From an uncultured Clostridia bacterium (GTDB lineage Bacteria; Bacillota; Clostridia; UMGS1883), in contig CANRER010000073.1 in assembly GCA_947629615.1 (NCBI GenBank), forward strand, positions 1-7,264: a stretch of DNA of 7,264 nucleotides. Direction: 5' to 3'. The position numbers and the translations under genes are program-made. Under the pieces are notes generated by a model that was given only the letters and a program-made list of their open reading frames with translations, ran no database searches and was not told where the DNA came from. Below are positions 1-6,485 of the stretch, piece by piece (the first letter of the stretch is position 1; each line of letters opens with the position of its first letter).

Positions 1-532
1 CCCTCGGCAGCGCGTCCTTACATTCGTGGTGGTCGGTTATTATCATGCTTAGGCCCAGCTTGGCGGCGTATTCCGCCTCGGCCGAGGCCGTTATGCCGGT
101 ATCGACGGTTATGACGAGGCTCGTGCCGTTGGCGGCAATTTTTTCAAGGGCGGCGCAATTCACGCCGTAGCCCTCGCCCCGCCTGTCGGGAATATAAGCG
201 TCCACTTCGGCCCCCATCGCGCCGAGGGCGCGTACCATAAGCGCCGTGGAGGTTATGCCGTCCACGTCGTAATCGCCGTAAATCGTGATTTTTTCGCCGT
301 TTTCAAGGGCCTCGCGCACCCTCGCCACGGCCTTATCCATATCCGCCAGCAGCAGCGGCGGGTGCAGGGCTATGCTTTCCTTGCGTATAAAGCCCTCGGC
401 GGCTCGTGCGTCCGCGCAGCCCCGCGCGGCCAGAACGCGCGCCACAAGCTCGGGTATGTCAAAAGCGCGGCAAAGCTCGTCTATGACGCTCTTGTCGGCT
501 GTTTTTTCGGGAAATATCCATTTTTTGGGCAT
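1..532 (-). CDS. recJ: Single-stranded-DNA-specific exonuclease RecJ (N-terminal part; 3' end outside window)
   Basis: RecJ is a DHH-superfamily, metal-dependent 5'-3' exonuclease on single-stranded DNA, acting in the cytoplasm in recombination and repair. Translating the minus strand gives an open frame to the window edge. Numbered from the ATG at 532, it has the DHH signatures in order: YGDYDVDGITST (residues 85-96), ITVDTGI (141-147, D144) and TDHHE (166-170). The 177 visible residues cover only part of the DHH domain. The later DHH, DHHA1 and OB portions lie beyond position 1. Start choice: an in-frame ATG at 568 adds 12 residues but has no Shine-Dalgarno and sits about 8 bases after a -10 box. 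The ATG at 532 follows GGTGG by 5 bases and gives MPKKW, like other clostridial RecJ N-termini (from memory). Family assignment is firm; the exact start is less so, and 1-568 is the alternative. Confidence 0.93.
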   Translation of the reverse strand, partial: MPKKWIFPEKTADKSVIDELCRAFDIPELVARVLAARGCADARAAEGFIRKESIALHPPLLLADMDKAVARVREALENGEKITIYGDYDVDGITSTALMVRALGAMGAEVDAYIPDRRGEGYGVNCAALEKIAANGTSLVITVDTGITASAEAEYAAKLGLSMIITDHHECKDALPR

Positions 533-576
533 TTGTCCCACCGCCCTTTCGTAAGCCGAAATACTCATATAGATTT

Positions 577-605
577 ATTTTATCACAAAACAGCGTTTTG
601 TTCAA
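577..605 (-). promoter_or_regulatory. Promoter of recJ with an internal palindrome
   Basis: On the minus strand, TTGAAC (605-600) and TAAAAT (582-577) are separated by 17 bases. TG one base before the -10 makes it an extended -10 (TGATAAAAT). Transcription would start near 570, leaving no leader for the ATG at 568 but about 38 bases for the ATG at 532. The spacer and -35 edge carry a perfect inverted repeat, ACAAAACAGCGTTTTGT (585-601, 7-base arms), which could be an operator. The flank at 606-690 is T-rich on the plus strand and contains no gene. Confidence 0.6.
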
Positions 606-695
606 TTCTTTTTTTCGTATTTTATAATTTTTTTCTTGTTTTGGCTCATTTTTGCGAACTTTTTTGAACTTATTGTTAAAATCCCGCGGCGGCAC

Positions 696-724
696 TTGAC
701 AAATTTCGACCTTTTAACTATAAT
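696..724 (+). promoter_or_regulatory. Consensus sigma-A promoter of the GH73 hydrolase gene
   Basis: TTGACA (696-701) and TATAAT (719-724) are both perfect matches to the housekeeping consensus, with the optimal 17-base spacer. The predicted start is near 731, giving a leader of about 43 bases to the ATG at 774. Upstream is an AT-rich, UP-element-like tract that includes GAACTT twice at a 10-base interval (656-661 and 666-671). The unit is divergent from recJ. Confidence 0.82.
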
Positions 725-757
725 AATATGAGGTTTTTTTTTGAAACAGGCTTTGAA

Positions 758-765
758 AAGGAGGT
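758..765 (+). promoter_or_regulatory. Shine-Dalgarno fixing the start of the GH73 gene
   Basis: AAGGAGGT is nearly fully complementary to the 16S rRNA 3' end. It lies 8 bases before the ATG at 774. The in-frame ATG at 768 is only 2 bases away, and the TTG at 741 lies upstream of this site, so 774 is preferred. Confidence 0.8.
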
Positions 766-773
766 CGATGGCC

Positions 774-2795
774 ATGACAAAGCCAACGGACTTTTTGAAA
801 AAAGCGATAGCTTCCCTGCGGCGGCTGCCGCCCGTCAAAAGCTTTCCGGCGGCGGCGCTGGCGCTTTGCTCGCTGTTCCGCTTTGGCGGCTGCGCCACCG
901 GCAGCGACCCGATATACATTCGCATGGGCGACGTGAACGGCGACGGAATAGTCAGCTCCGCCGACGTTTTCACCCTCGCGCTCGGGCGGGCCGACAAAAC
1001 CGTCGGCTCGCGGGGCTTCACCTCCGCCGACATGAACGCCGACGGAAGGCTTTCGGCGGCGGACGTGTTCTCGCTCATACGCTTTTTGGGCGGCGGCGAC
1101 GAGATAACCGATGCCGAAGCCGTCGCTCTCAGCGCGGCGGAGCTGAGCCTGCCCGTGGGCGGCTCCGCCGTCCTCACGGCAGAGGTCGGGCCGGAGGACG
1201 CGACGGTAAAGCAGCTTCTTTGGAGCAGCTCCGACGAAAATACGGCCAAGGTCGAAAACGGAACCGTCACGGCCATGGCCGTCGGCAAGGCCGAGATAAC
1301 CGCCGTTTCGGGCGACGGCCACGCGGCGGCGAGCTGCGTTGTGACGGTCGCGGCGAAGGCGGAGGCGCTGGCCTTCGAGCCAACCGAGATTTCAATTTAC
1401 GAAGGTAGCTCGCCCGTGATGCTTACGCCCTACACCGTTCCCGCCGGAATACAGACCGCCCTTGTGTGGGACAGCTCCGACTGGAACGTCGTCAGCGTGG
1501 ACGCCTACGGCGGCATAACCCCGCAAAGCGTCGGTACGGCTGTAATTGGCGCGTCGTCGCCCGAGCTGGGGCTGACGGCGGTATGCACTGTACACGTGCT
1601 GCCCGCGCCCAAGGCCGAGCCCGAAACCGTAAGCCCCGACGCCGAATGGCAAAAGCAGCAGAAAACCGGCGTTTTCACCAATTATCTGTACCTTTCGCGC
1701 AGTCTTAATTCCATGCTGGACGTCCAGTGCCGGCTTTATAACGTGACGTTCACCGACCACGCCGTTCCCGCCCCCGCGGCGGAGGTGGCGAAGTACGTGA
1801 ACCCCGCCGAATACTCGAGTGGCACGGCCAAGTACCAATTTTTGGATTTGTCCGTGCCGAACAACATACCCGTCGAGCGGCTCAACGCCTATCTCAGCGG
1901 CAAGGGCAGCCTGAGCGGCATGGGACAGGCCTTCTCCGACGCGGCGAAGGAGTACAATGTCAGCGAGGTATACCTTGTGGCGCACGCCTGCCTCGAAACC
2001 GGCAACGGCAGCTCGCGGCTGGCGCAAGGCGTGGAGCATGGCGGGGCCACGGTATATAATATGTTCGGCATCGGCGCCTATGACGGCAACGCCCTGCTCG
2101 GCGGCGCGGCCTACGCGGCGTCAAAGGGGTGGACTACCCCCGAGGCCGCCATAAAGGGCGGCGCGGCGTGGATAGCGCAAAATTACATTCACCGCCAAAG
2201 CGCCCGCCAGAACACGCTTTATAAAATGAGGTGGAACCCTCTTTCGCCCGGCTATCACCAATACGCCACCGACATCGGCTGGGCCGTCAAGCAGGCCTCG
2301 ACAATGGCGAAGATAATCGGCGGGGCCGACTGCCTTCAGATTTTTGAGATACCCGTTTACAGCGGAACCTACAGCGGCTATGTGCCGGACGTTGAACCCC
2401 GCACCGCGCCGGATTATTATGTCACGCCCGAGCCTGAGGATGCCGAGGAGGAGGCCGAGGGCGAAAGCGAGAATGTCAATGAAGCCAATGAAAACAAAGC
2501 CGAAGAAGCCGTTTCCGAGGCCGTAGAGCCGGTCGGCGGGCAGCCCGCCGAGGAGGCCGCTTCCGCGCGGCAGGAGCCTCAGCCCGAGGCCGCGCAGACG
2601 GAGCCGCAGGAACAGCCCCTGCCTGCCGAGCCGATACCGCCCGAGGGCGAGGCTAAAGCCGAGGACGAAACCGGCGGCGCGGACGGCTCCGCTTCAAGCT
2701 CCGAAGGCCCCGCCCCCGCAGGGCAGAACGAACCCTCCCCCGAGGCCCTGCCTCAGCTCCCCACGGATTCCGATACCGAGGAAAACGAAAGCTAA
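774..2795 (+). CDS. Secreted dockerin/Big_2/GH73 endo-beta-N-acetylglucosaminidase with acidic tail
   Basis: Likely a peptidoglycan hydrolase that cuts the glycan chain at N-acetylglucosamine, acting outside the cell; 673 residues. In order: a basic then hydrophobic N-terminus (about 1-43), probably a signal sequence, with a weak lipobox-like FGGC ending at C40; a type I dockerin (52-106) with two calcium loops, D53-N55-D57-D64 and D86-N88-D90-D97; two Big_2 Ig-like domains (about 115-194 and 197-277); a linker; and a GH73 domain (about 380-515) with the likely catalytic glutamate E408 in LETGNGSS. The last 125 or so residues are rich in Glu, Pro and Ala, with no LPXTG, SH3 or LysM anchor. 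A dockerin near the N-terminus of an autolysin is unusual, since most are C-terminal on plant-polymer enzymes. Positions 10-11 of the loops are SA and AA, unlike the ST/SS of Clostridium thermocellum, so any cohesin partner is unknown. The gene is monocistronic, with its own promoter and terminator. Lipidation versus release is undecided. Confidence 0.9.
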   Translation: MTKPTDFLKKAIASLRRLPPVKSFPAAALALCSLFRFGGCATGSDPIYIRMGDVNGDGIVSSADVFTLALGRADKTVGSRGFTSADMNADGRLSAADVFSLIRFLGGGDEITDAEAVALSAAELSLPVGGSAVLTAEVGPEDATVKQLLWSSSDENTAKVENGTVTAMAVGKAEITAVSGDGHAAASCVVTVAAKAEALAFEPTEISIYEGSSPVMLTPYTVPAGIQTALVWDSSDWNVVSVDAYGGITPQSVGTAVIGASSPELGLTAVCTVHVLPAPKAEPETVSPDAEWQKQQKTGVFTNYLYLSRSLNSMLDVQCRLYNVTFTDHAVPAPAAEVAKYVNPAEYSSGTAKYQFLDLSVPNNIPVERLNAYLSGKGSLSGMGQAFSDAAKEYNVSEVYLVAHACLETGNGSSRLAQGVEHGGATVYNMFGIGAYDGNALLGGAAYAASKGWTTPEAAIKGGAAWIAQNYIHRQSARQNTLYKMRWNPLSPGYHQYATDIGWAVKQASTMAKIIGGADCLQIFEIPVYSGTYSGYVPDVEPRTAPDYYVTPEPEDAEEEAEGESENVNEANENKAEEAVSEAVEPVGGQPAEEAASARQEPQPEAAQTEPQEQPLPAEPIPPEGEAKAEDETGGADGSASSSEGPAPAGQNEPSPEALPQLPTDSDTEENES

Positions 2796-2854
2796 TTCAC
2801 TCGACCGCCATTATGCGGCGCAGCTCTATAAATTTTGCATAAAGAACCGTAGGG

Positions 2855-2892
2855 GCGGCGCGGAACCCGTGGCAAGGCCGCTCCCGCGCCGC
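2855..2892. repeat. GC-rich intergenic inverted repeat
   Basis: GCGGCGCGG (2855-2863) is exactly complementary to CCGCGCCGC (2884-2892) around a 20-base loop. It stands out in an otherwise AT-leaning gap (2796-2955) between convergent genes. There is no T-run on either side, so it is a poor intrinsic terminator by itself. It is preceded by GTAGGGGCGG, which recalls dispersed intergenic palindromes in Clostridia genomes (memory only, not checked). Confidence 0.4.
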
Positions 2893-2898
2893 AAGAAC

Positions 2899-2930
2899 AA
2901 AGAAATCCGCTCTTTCGAGCGGATTTCTTT
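2899..2930. terminator. Bidirectional intrinsic terminator between the GH73 gene and htrA
   Basis: A perfect 14-bp stem has arms at 2899-2912 and 2917-2930 around a TTTC loop. The core is ATCCGCTC/GAGCGGAT, and the outer A/T pairs supply a T-rich end on both strands (TTTCTTTTG on plus; TTTCTTTGTTCTT on minus). It lies 103 bases after the hydrolase stop and 25 bases after the htrA stop, so it can end both transcripts. Confidence 0.85.
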
Positions 2931-2955
2931 TGCTATATCTTTCAGTTCGACTTGT

Positions 2956-4215
2956 TCAATTCATCTTGGCGGAGCTATCCTCGCCGAGCGTCACATTAAT
3001 CGTCATGCGCTCGCCGTTACGGTCAATCCCCAAAGCTATGGTTTCGCCCGCGGTATGCTTATCGCGCACGGTGTTGAGGTCGGCCTGAGTATTAACGTCC
3101 TGCCCGTCGGCGGTAAGAATGATGTCGCCGCGCTGGATACCGGCCTCGGCCGCCGCGCCGCCGTCGGTAACGCCCATTACGTACAGGCCGTGGTCAACGG
3201 GAAGGCTGTTATAGTAGGCTATCTGCTTGCTTATGGCCTGAACGGTAACGCCGATGAGCGGGCGGCCCCGAACATAGCCGTAGGTGATGATGTCGTTGAC
3301 TATCTGCTTGGCCTCGTTAATGGGAATGGCGAAGCCGAGGCCCTCGCTGCTCGTGCCGTCGGTGCTTGAGGTCACCTTTACGCTGTTGATGCCGATAACC
3401 TCGCCGTATTTATTGATGAGCGCGCCGCCGCTGTTGCCGGGGTTTATCGCCGCGTCGGTCTGGAGGAGCGTCATCTCGCGGTTATCCACCTTGACGGTTC
3501 TGTTTTTGCCGCTAACTATGCCCTGAGTTACCGTGCCGAAAAGCTCGTCGGCCAAGGGGTTGCCGATGGCGACTACCCTCTCGCCCACCTCAACGGCGTC
3601 GCTGTCGCCCAGAACGGCCACCTTCATGGTATCTATGGGTTCTATTTTAAGCACGGCTATGTCGGCCTGCTGGTCGCTGCCGACAAGGGTCGCCTGAACC
3701 TCGTCGCCGGTGTTGAAGCGCACGGTTATGCTGTTGGCGGTTTCAACAACGTGATAGTTCGTAACGATATGCCCTTGGTCGCTGATAACTATGCCGCTGC
3801 CGCTGGAAGTACCCTGCTGAGTGCCGAAAAACGTCTGCACGCTGACGGGGCAGGTTATGCCGACAACGGCGGGGCCAACGGTTTTGGCTATCTCCTCGGT
3901 GGAAAGCTCCTCGGTCATGGGCTCGGTCGTTACCGAGCTGACGGTTTTGCCCTCCGTTTTGGTATCGTGGCCGCCCGTTTCGTATATCGTCACCCTGTCG
4001 CTTCGCGGGAAGGCGGCCGAAAGGCCCATAACCGCCGTTGTCGAGATAAGGCTGCCGGCCAGAGCGCCGCATATAACGCCGGCGATAAGCTTGCCGCGGC
4101 CCTTCTTTTTGGGGCTCTTTGGACGAAGCACGCTTTCGGTGTAGACCGTTTTGGTCTGCGGCTCCGCCGGGCGGCTTTCCTCCTCGTTCCAGTTAAACTC
4201 GTTGTAGTCTGTCAT
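2956..4215 (-). CDS. htrA: Membrane-anchored HtrA/DegP-family trypsin-like serine protease with PDZ domain
   Basis: Surface quality-control protease that degrades misfolded exported proteins; 419 residues. It has a cytoplasmic N-terminus with a basic stretch (about 1-42), one transmembrane segment (about 43-69), a linker, a trypsin-like domain (about 105-310) and a single PDZ domain (about 318-411). The catalytic triad is intact: H155 in TNYHVV, D185 in ADIAVLKI and S262 in NPGNSGGAL. Length and layout match Firmicutes HtrA proteins. The ATG at 4215 is chosen because AAAGGA (4229-4224) precedes it by 8 bases; an in-frame TTG at 4245 would overlap the -10 box and that ribosome site. It is the third gene of the regulator-kinase-htrA block, 91 bases after the kinase, and ends at a terminator shared with the convergent hydrolase gene. 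The gap in front carries a possible regulator-dependent promoter. Which Bacillus paralogue (htrA, htrB or htrC) it matches best cannot be told here. Confidence 0.93.
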   Translation of the reverse strand: MTDYNEFNWNEEESRPAEPQTKTVYTESVLRPKSPKKKGRGKLIAGVICGALAGSLISTTAVMGLSAAFPRSDRVTIYETGGHDTKTEGKTVSSVTTEPMTEELSTEEIAKTVGPAVVGITCPVSVQTFFGTQQGTSSGSGIVISDQGHIVTNYHVVETANSITVRFNTGDEVQATLVGSDQQADIAVLKIEPIDTMKVAVLGDSDAVEVGERVVAIGNPLADELFGTVTQGIVSGKNRTVKVDNREMTLLQTDAAINPGNSGGALINKYGEVIGINSVKVTSSTDGTSSEGLGFAIPINEAKQIVNDIITYGYVRGRPLIGVTVQAISKQIAYYNSLPVDHGLYVMGVTDGGAAAEAGIQRGDIILTADGQDVNTQADLNTVRDKHTAGETIALGIDRNGERMTINVTLGEDSSAKMN

Positions 4216-4244
4216 AAATATCATCCTTTCCTTTTTACAACGCA

Positions 4245-4250
4245 ATTATA
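4245..4250 (-). promoter_or_regulatory. Candidate -10 box of an internal htrA promoter
   Basis: TATAAT reads perfectly on the minus strand at 4250-4245. There is no good -35: the best is CATACA (4274-4269) at 18 bases, matching three of six consensus positions. A strong -10 with a weak -35 suits an activator-dependent promoter. Transcription would start near 4238, about 23 bases before the ATG at 4215. htrA may also be read through from the kinase gene, since no terminator hairpin is visible in the gap. Confidence 0.5.
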
Positions 4251-4259
4251 AAACCCAAT

Positions 4260-4298
4260 TATTAAGTCTGTATGAACACGATTTTAAGGTTTGATTAA
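4260..4298 (-). promoter_or_regulatory. Four TTAA-like half-sites at 11-base spacing upstream of htrA (candidate regulator operator)
   Basis: On the minus strand, TTAATC (4298-4293), TTAAAA (4287-4282), TTCATA (4276-4271) and TTAATA (4265-4260) start exactly 11 bases apart. The array ends 9 bases before the TATAAT of the htrA promoter and covers the expected -35 region. OmpR-family regulators bind direct repeats of about one helical turn; streptococcal CiaR, which controls htrA, uses TTTAAG-N5-TTTAAG with the same period. Binding by the regulator encoded nearby is inferred. Chance is possible because the gap is AT-rich. Confidence 0.4.
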
Positions 4299-4306
4299 AA
4301 AATACA

Positions 4307-5752
4307 TTACTTCACCCCGACCTTATCGAGCGTAAAGGTAAAGCGCGTGTATTCGCCCTCGCGGCTTTCGGCCCAAATGCGGTTGCCGTGCTGATTGATG
4401 ATGGTCTTTACAAGATAAAGCCCCAGCCCGACGCCGTTTTTATCCACGCTGCGGCTTTTGTCGGTCTTGTAAAAGCGTTCCCAAATGCGGGCGATGTCCT
4501 TTTCGTTTATGCCCTCGCCCGTGTTTTCGACCGAGATTTCGGCCTTTTGGCCGCGCAGCACGCTCTTTATCCTGATCGAGCCGCCCTCGGGCGTGAACTT
4601 CACGGCGTTGTCGAGCAGGTTCATAATAACGCGGTATATCGAATCCTCGGCCCCGTTCACGTAGATTTGGTCATACATAAACTCGGCCTCCACGTCTATC
4701 CTTTTGTCGGTTATGGCCTGCTCGTAGCTGATTATCCCCTTGCGGAGCAGCTCGTTTATATCGAAGGGCTTCATCACAAGCTTGGTCTTGCCGCTTTCGA
4801 GGCGGCTGGTTTCGAGCAGGTCGCTGACAAGGCGGCTGAGCCGCTGTGTTTCGCTGAGGACGATGTTAAGGTACTTAACGCGGTCCTCCTCGGCGATGGT
4901 GCCGTCGAGAATACCCTCCACAAAGCCGCTGATTATGGTCATGGGCGTGCGCAGCTCGTGCGACACGTTGCTGACAAAGCTGCTGCGGGAATCGTCGATT
5001 TCCTTCAAAGCGTCGGTCATGTAGTTAAAGCTGGCGATAAGCTCGCCCAGCTCACCGTAGGGTTCGGCGCTGACTTTTTTTGTAAAATCGCCCGCCGCCA
5101 CGGCCTTGGCCGCCGCGTTCAGCTTGGATATGGGGCGCGATATGCGCTTCGCCACGATGTACGACAGCAAAAACGCCAACAGCACCGCCGCGAGCTGCGA
5201 CGCGATGAACATTTTCATAACGGCGTTGCGGCTTTCGCGCACCTGAGGCATAGCCTTGCACACGGCCACCGCGCCCCAAACGGCGTCGCCGCCGGCCTGT
5301 TCGGCGTAAACGGGCTCAAGCGCGATGATGGAGTCGGTTATATAGCCGCCGCGCTTCTTTTGCGTGACGACCTCGCGCACGCTTTCGCCGGAAAGGGCGC
5401 GCTCGATGTATTTTTCGTCGATTTTCGCCGTACCTATTCCGTTTCCGCCGCGCCCGTCCGAGGAAAGCACCACTTGGCCCCGCGTGTCGATAATCATTAT
5501 GGAGCAGCTTCCGTTGCGGCTTTGGTTGCTGAGATACTGGTTAAAAAGCCATCTGGTGGTTTCGTCCTCGTCGTACATTATATGGCCGGTCATTTCGGCT
5601 ATATGCTCGGACATTTCGGCTATTTCGCCGTTTTGGCTTTCCACCAGATAATTGCCCAGCTGCGTGAACATCAGCGCCGAGGTCAGCGCCGTTGAAACAA
5701 AAAGTATCAGCACCGTTACCGAAAAAATTTTCGCGAACAGTGTTTTACCCAA
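4307..5752 (-). CDS. Two-component sensor histidine kinase (membrane-bound, HAMP-HisKA-HATPase_c)
   Basis: Senses an envelope signal, autophosphorylates on histidine and passes the phosphate to the regulator encoded just upstream; 481 residues. It has transmembrane segment 1 (about 9-30), an extracytoplasmic domain of about 150 residues whose strand pattern suggests a Cache/PDC-like fold (inferred), transmembrane segment 2 (about 182-200), HAMP (about 201-255), and HisKA with phospho-acceptor H265 in SHELRTP. The HATPase_c domain has N-box N378/N382, F-box WERFYKTDKSRS and G2 box GVGLGLYLV. The G1 box reads NTGEGI, with N410 where DxGxG kinases usually have Asp; VanS-type kinases show a similar change and are active. 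The TTG start at 5752 has GAGGTG (5765-5760) 7 bases before it and overlaps the end of the regulator gene by 8 bases, implying translational coupling. Closest functional analogues by context are CssS and CiaH; orthology is not shown. Confidence 0.93.
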   Translation of the reverse strand: MGKTLFAKIFSVTVLILFVSTALTSALMFTQLGNYLVESQNGEIAEMSEHIAEMTGHIMYDEDETTRWLFNQYLSNQSRNGSCSIMIIDTRGQVVLSSDGRGGNGIGTAKIDEKYIERALSGESVREVVTQKKRGGYITDSIIALEPVYAEQAGGDAVWGAVAVCKAMPQVRESRNAVMKMFIASQLAAVLLAFLLSYIVAKRISRPISKLNAAAKAVAAGDFTKKVSAEPYGELGELIASFNYMTDALKEIDDSRSSFVSNVSHELRTPMTIISGFVEGILDGTIAEEDRVKYLNIVLSETQRLSRLVSDLLETSRLESGKTKLVMKPFDINELLRKGIISYEQAITDKRIDVEAEFMYDQIYVNGAEDSIYRVIMNLLDNAVKFTPEGGSIRIKSVLRGQKAEISVENTGEGINEKDIARIWERFYKTDKSRSVDKNGVGLGLYLVKTIINQHGNRIWAESREGEYTRFTFTLDKVGVK

Positions 5753-6446
5753 CTGACTTCACCTCAAACTTATAGCCCACGCCCCAAACTGTTTTGAGGC
5801 TCCAGCTTTCGTCGTAGCCCTCCAGCTTTTCGCGCAGCCGCTTAACGTGAACGTCCACCGTGCGGGAATCGCCGTAATAGTCGAAGCCCCAAACGTCCTC
5901 CAAAAGCTGCTCGCGGGTGAACACCCTGTTGGGGTGGCTGGCGAGGAAGTACAAAAGCTCAAGCTCCTTTGGCGGTATGTCGTACGTTTTGCCGCCAAGC
6001 GTCAGCTCGTAATTGGAAAGATTTATGGATATGCCGGGGTATTCGATTATTTTTTCCTCGGCGTCGTCGCCCTTGGCGTCGCTGCGGCGAAGCACGGCCT
6101 TCACCCTTGCCACAAGCTCCTTGCCCTCGAAGGGCTTCACCATGTAATCGTCCGCCCCAAGCTCCAGCCCAAGCACCTTGTCGAAGGTTTCGCCCTTGGC
6201 CGTCAGCATGATTATAGGCATATTGCTTGTTCGCCTGATTTCGCGGCAGACCGTCATTCCGTCGATTTTCGGCATCATTATGTCAAGTATGGCGAGGTCG
6301 GGCTTTTCCTTTTCAAAGGCCTCGAGCGCCTTTTCGCCGTTGGGGCAGACAACCGTGTCGAAGCCCTCCTTTTTGAGGTACAGCCGCACAAGCTCGCATA
6401 TATTCGCGTCGTCATCGACTATCATAATCTTTTGCGCCTTTTTCAA
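5745..6446 (-). CDS. OmpR/PhoB-family response regulator
   Basis: DNA-binding transcription regulator activated by phosphorylation from the overlapping kinase; 233 residues, normal for the family. The receiver domain (about 5-120) has the acidic pocket D11-D12-D13, phospho-acceptor D55 in ILDIMMP, T82 and K104 in VKPF. The C-terminal winged helix (about 135-229) has the usual PPKELELL, FTREQLL, SRTVDVHVKRLR and VWGVGYKF stretches. The start is TTG at 6446, chosen because AGGGGAG (6460-6454) is 7 bases away; the next in-frame ATG (codon 8) would cut into the first receiver strand. It has its own promoter at 6486-6514 and is first in the regulator-kinase-htrA block. The operator candidate before htrA and the repeats around its own promoter suggest htrA control and autoregulation, both inferred. 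Confidence 0.95.
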   Translation of the reverse strand: MKKAQKIMIVDDDANICELVRLYLKKEGFDTVVCPNGEKALEAFEKEKPDLAILDIMMPKIDGMTVCREIRRTSNMPIIMLTAKGETFDKVLGLELGADDYMVKPFEGKELVARVKAVLRRSDAKGDDAEEKIIEYPGISINLSNYELTLGGKTYDIPPKELELLYFLASHPNRVFTREQLLEDVWGFDYYGDSRTVDVHVKRLREKLEGYDESWSLKTVWGVGYKFEVKSVG

Positions 6447-6485
6447 TCTTTATCTCCCCTTTGTAAATTTTATCCTTTTTAGAAT

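Noticed and set aside
656..671. LexA/SOS box from the GAAC repeats near recJ
   Set aside because: The half-sites are in direct rather than inverted orientation and do not form CGAAC-N4-GTTCG.
741..773. TTG start extending the hydrolase by 11 residues
   Set aside because: The extension encodes the Shine-Dalgarno itself and has no ribosome site of its own; the ATG at 774 is ideally spaced.
602..1288. Minus-strand open frame opposite the hydrolase N-terminus
   Set aside because: It is antisense to the dockerin and Big_2 region, crosses the hydrolase and recJ promoters, and is low-complexity without a domain.
4216..4245. TTG start extending HtrA by 10 residues
   Set aside because: It overlaps the -10 box, and the extension contains the Shine-Dalgarno of the ATG at 4215.
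4388..5695. 435-residue plus-strand open frame opposite the histidine kinase
   Set aside because: It is a shadow of the kinase gene, which has complete domains. The antisense frame has no ribosome site or recognisable motif and arises from GC-rich codon use.
5847..6482. Plus-strand open frame opposite the response regulator
   Set aside because: It is a shadow of a complete OmpR-family gene and has no start signal of its own.
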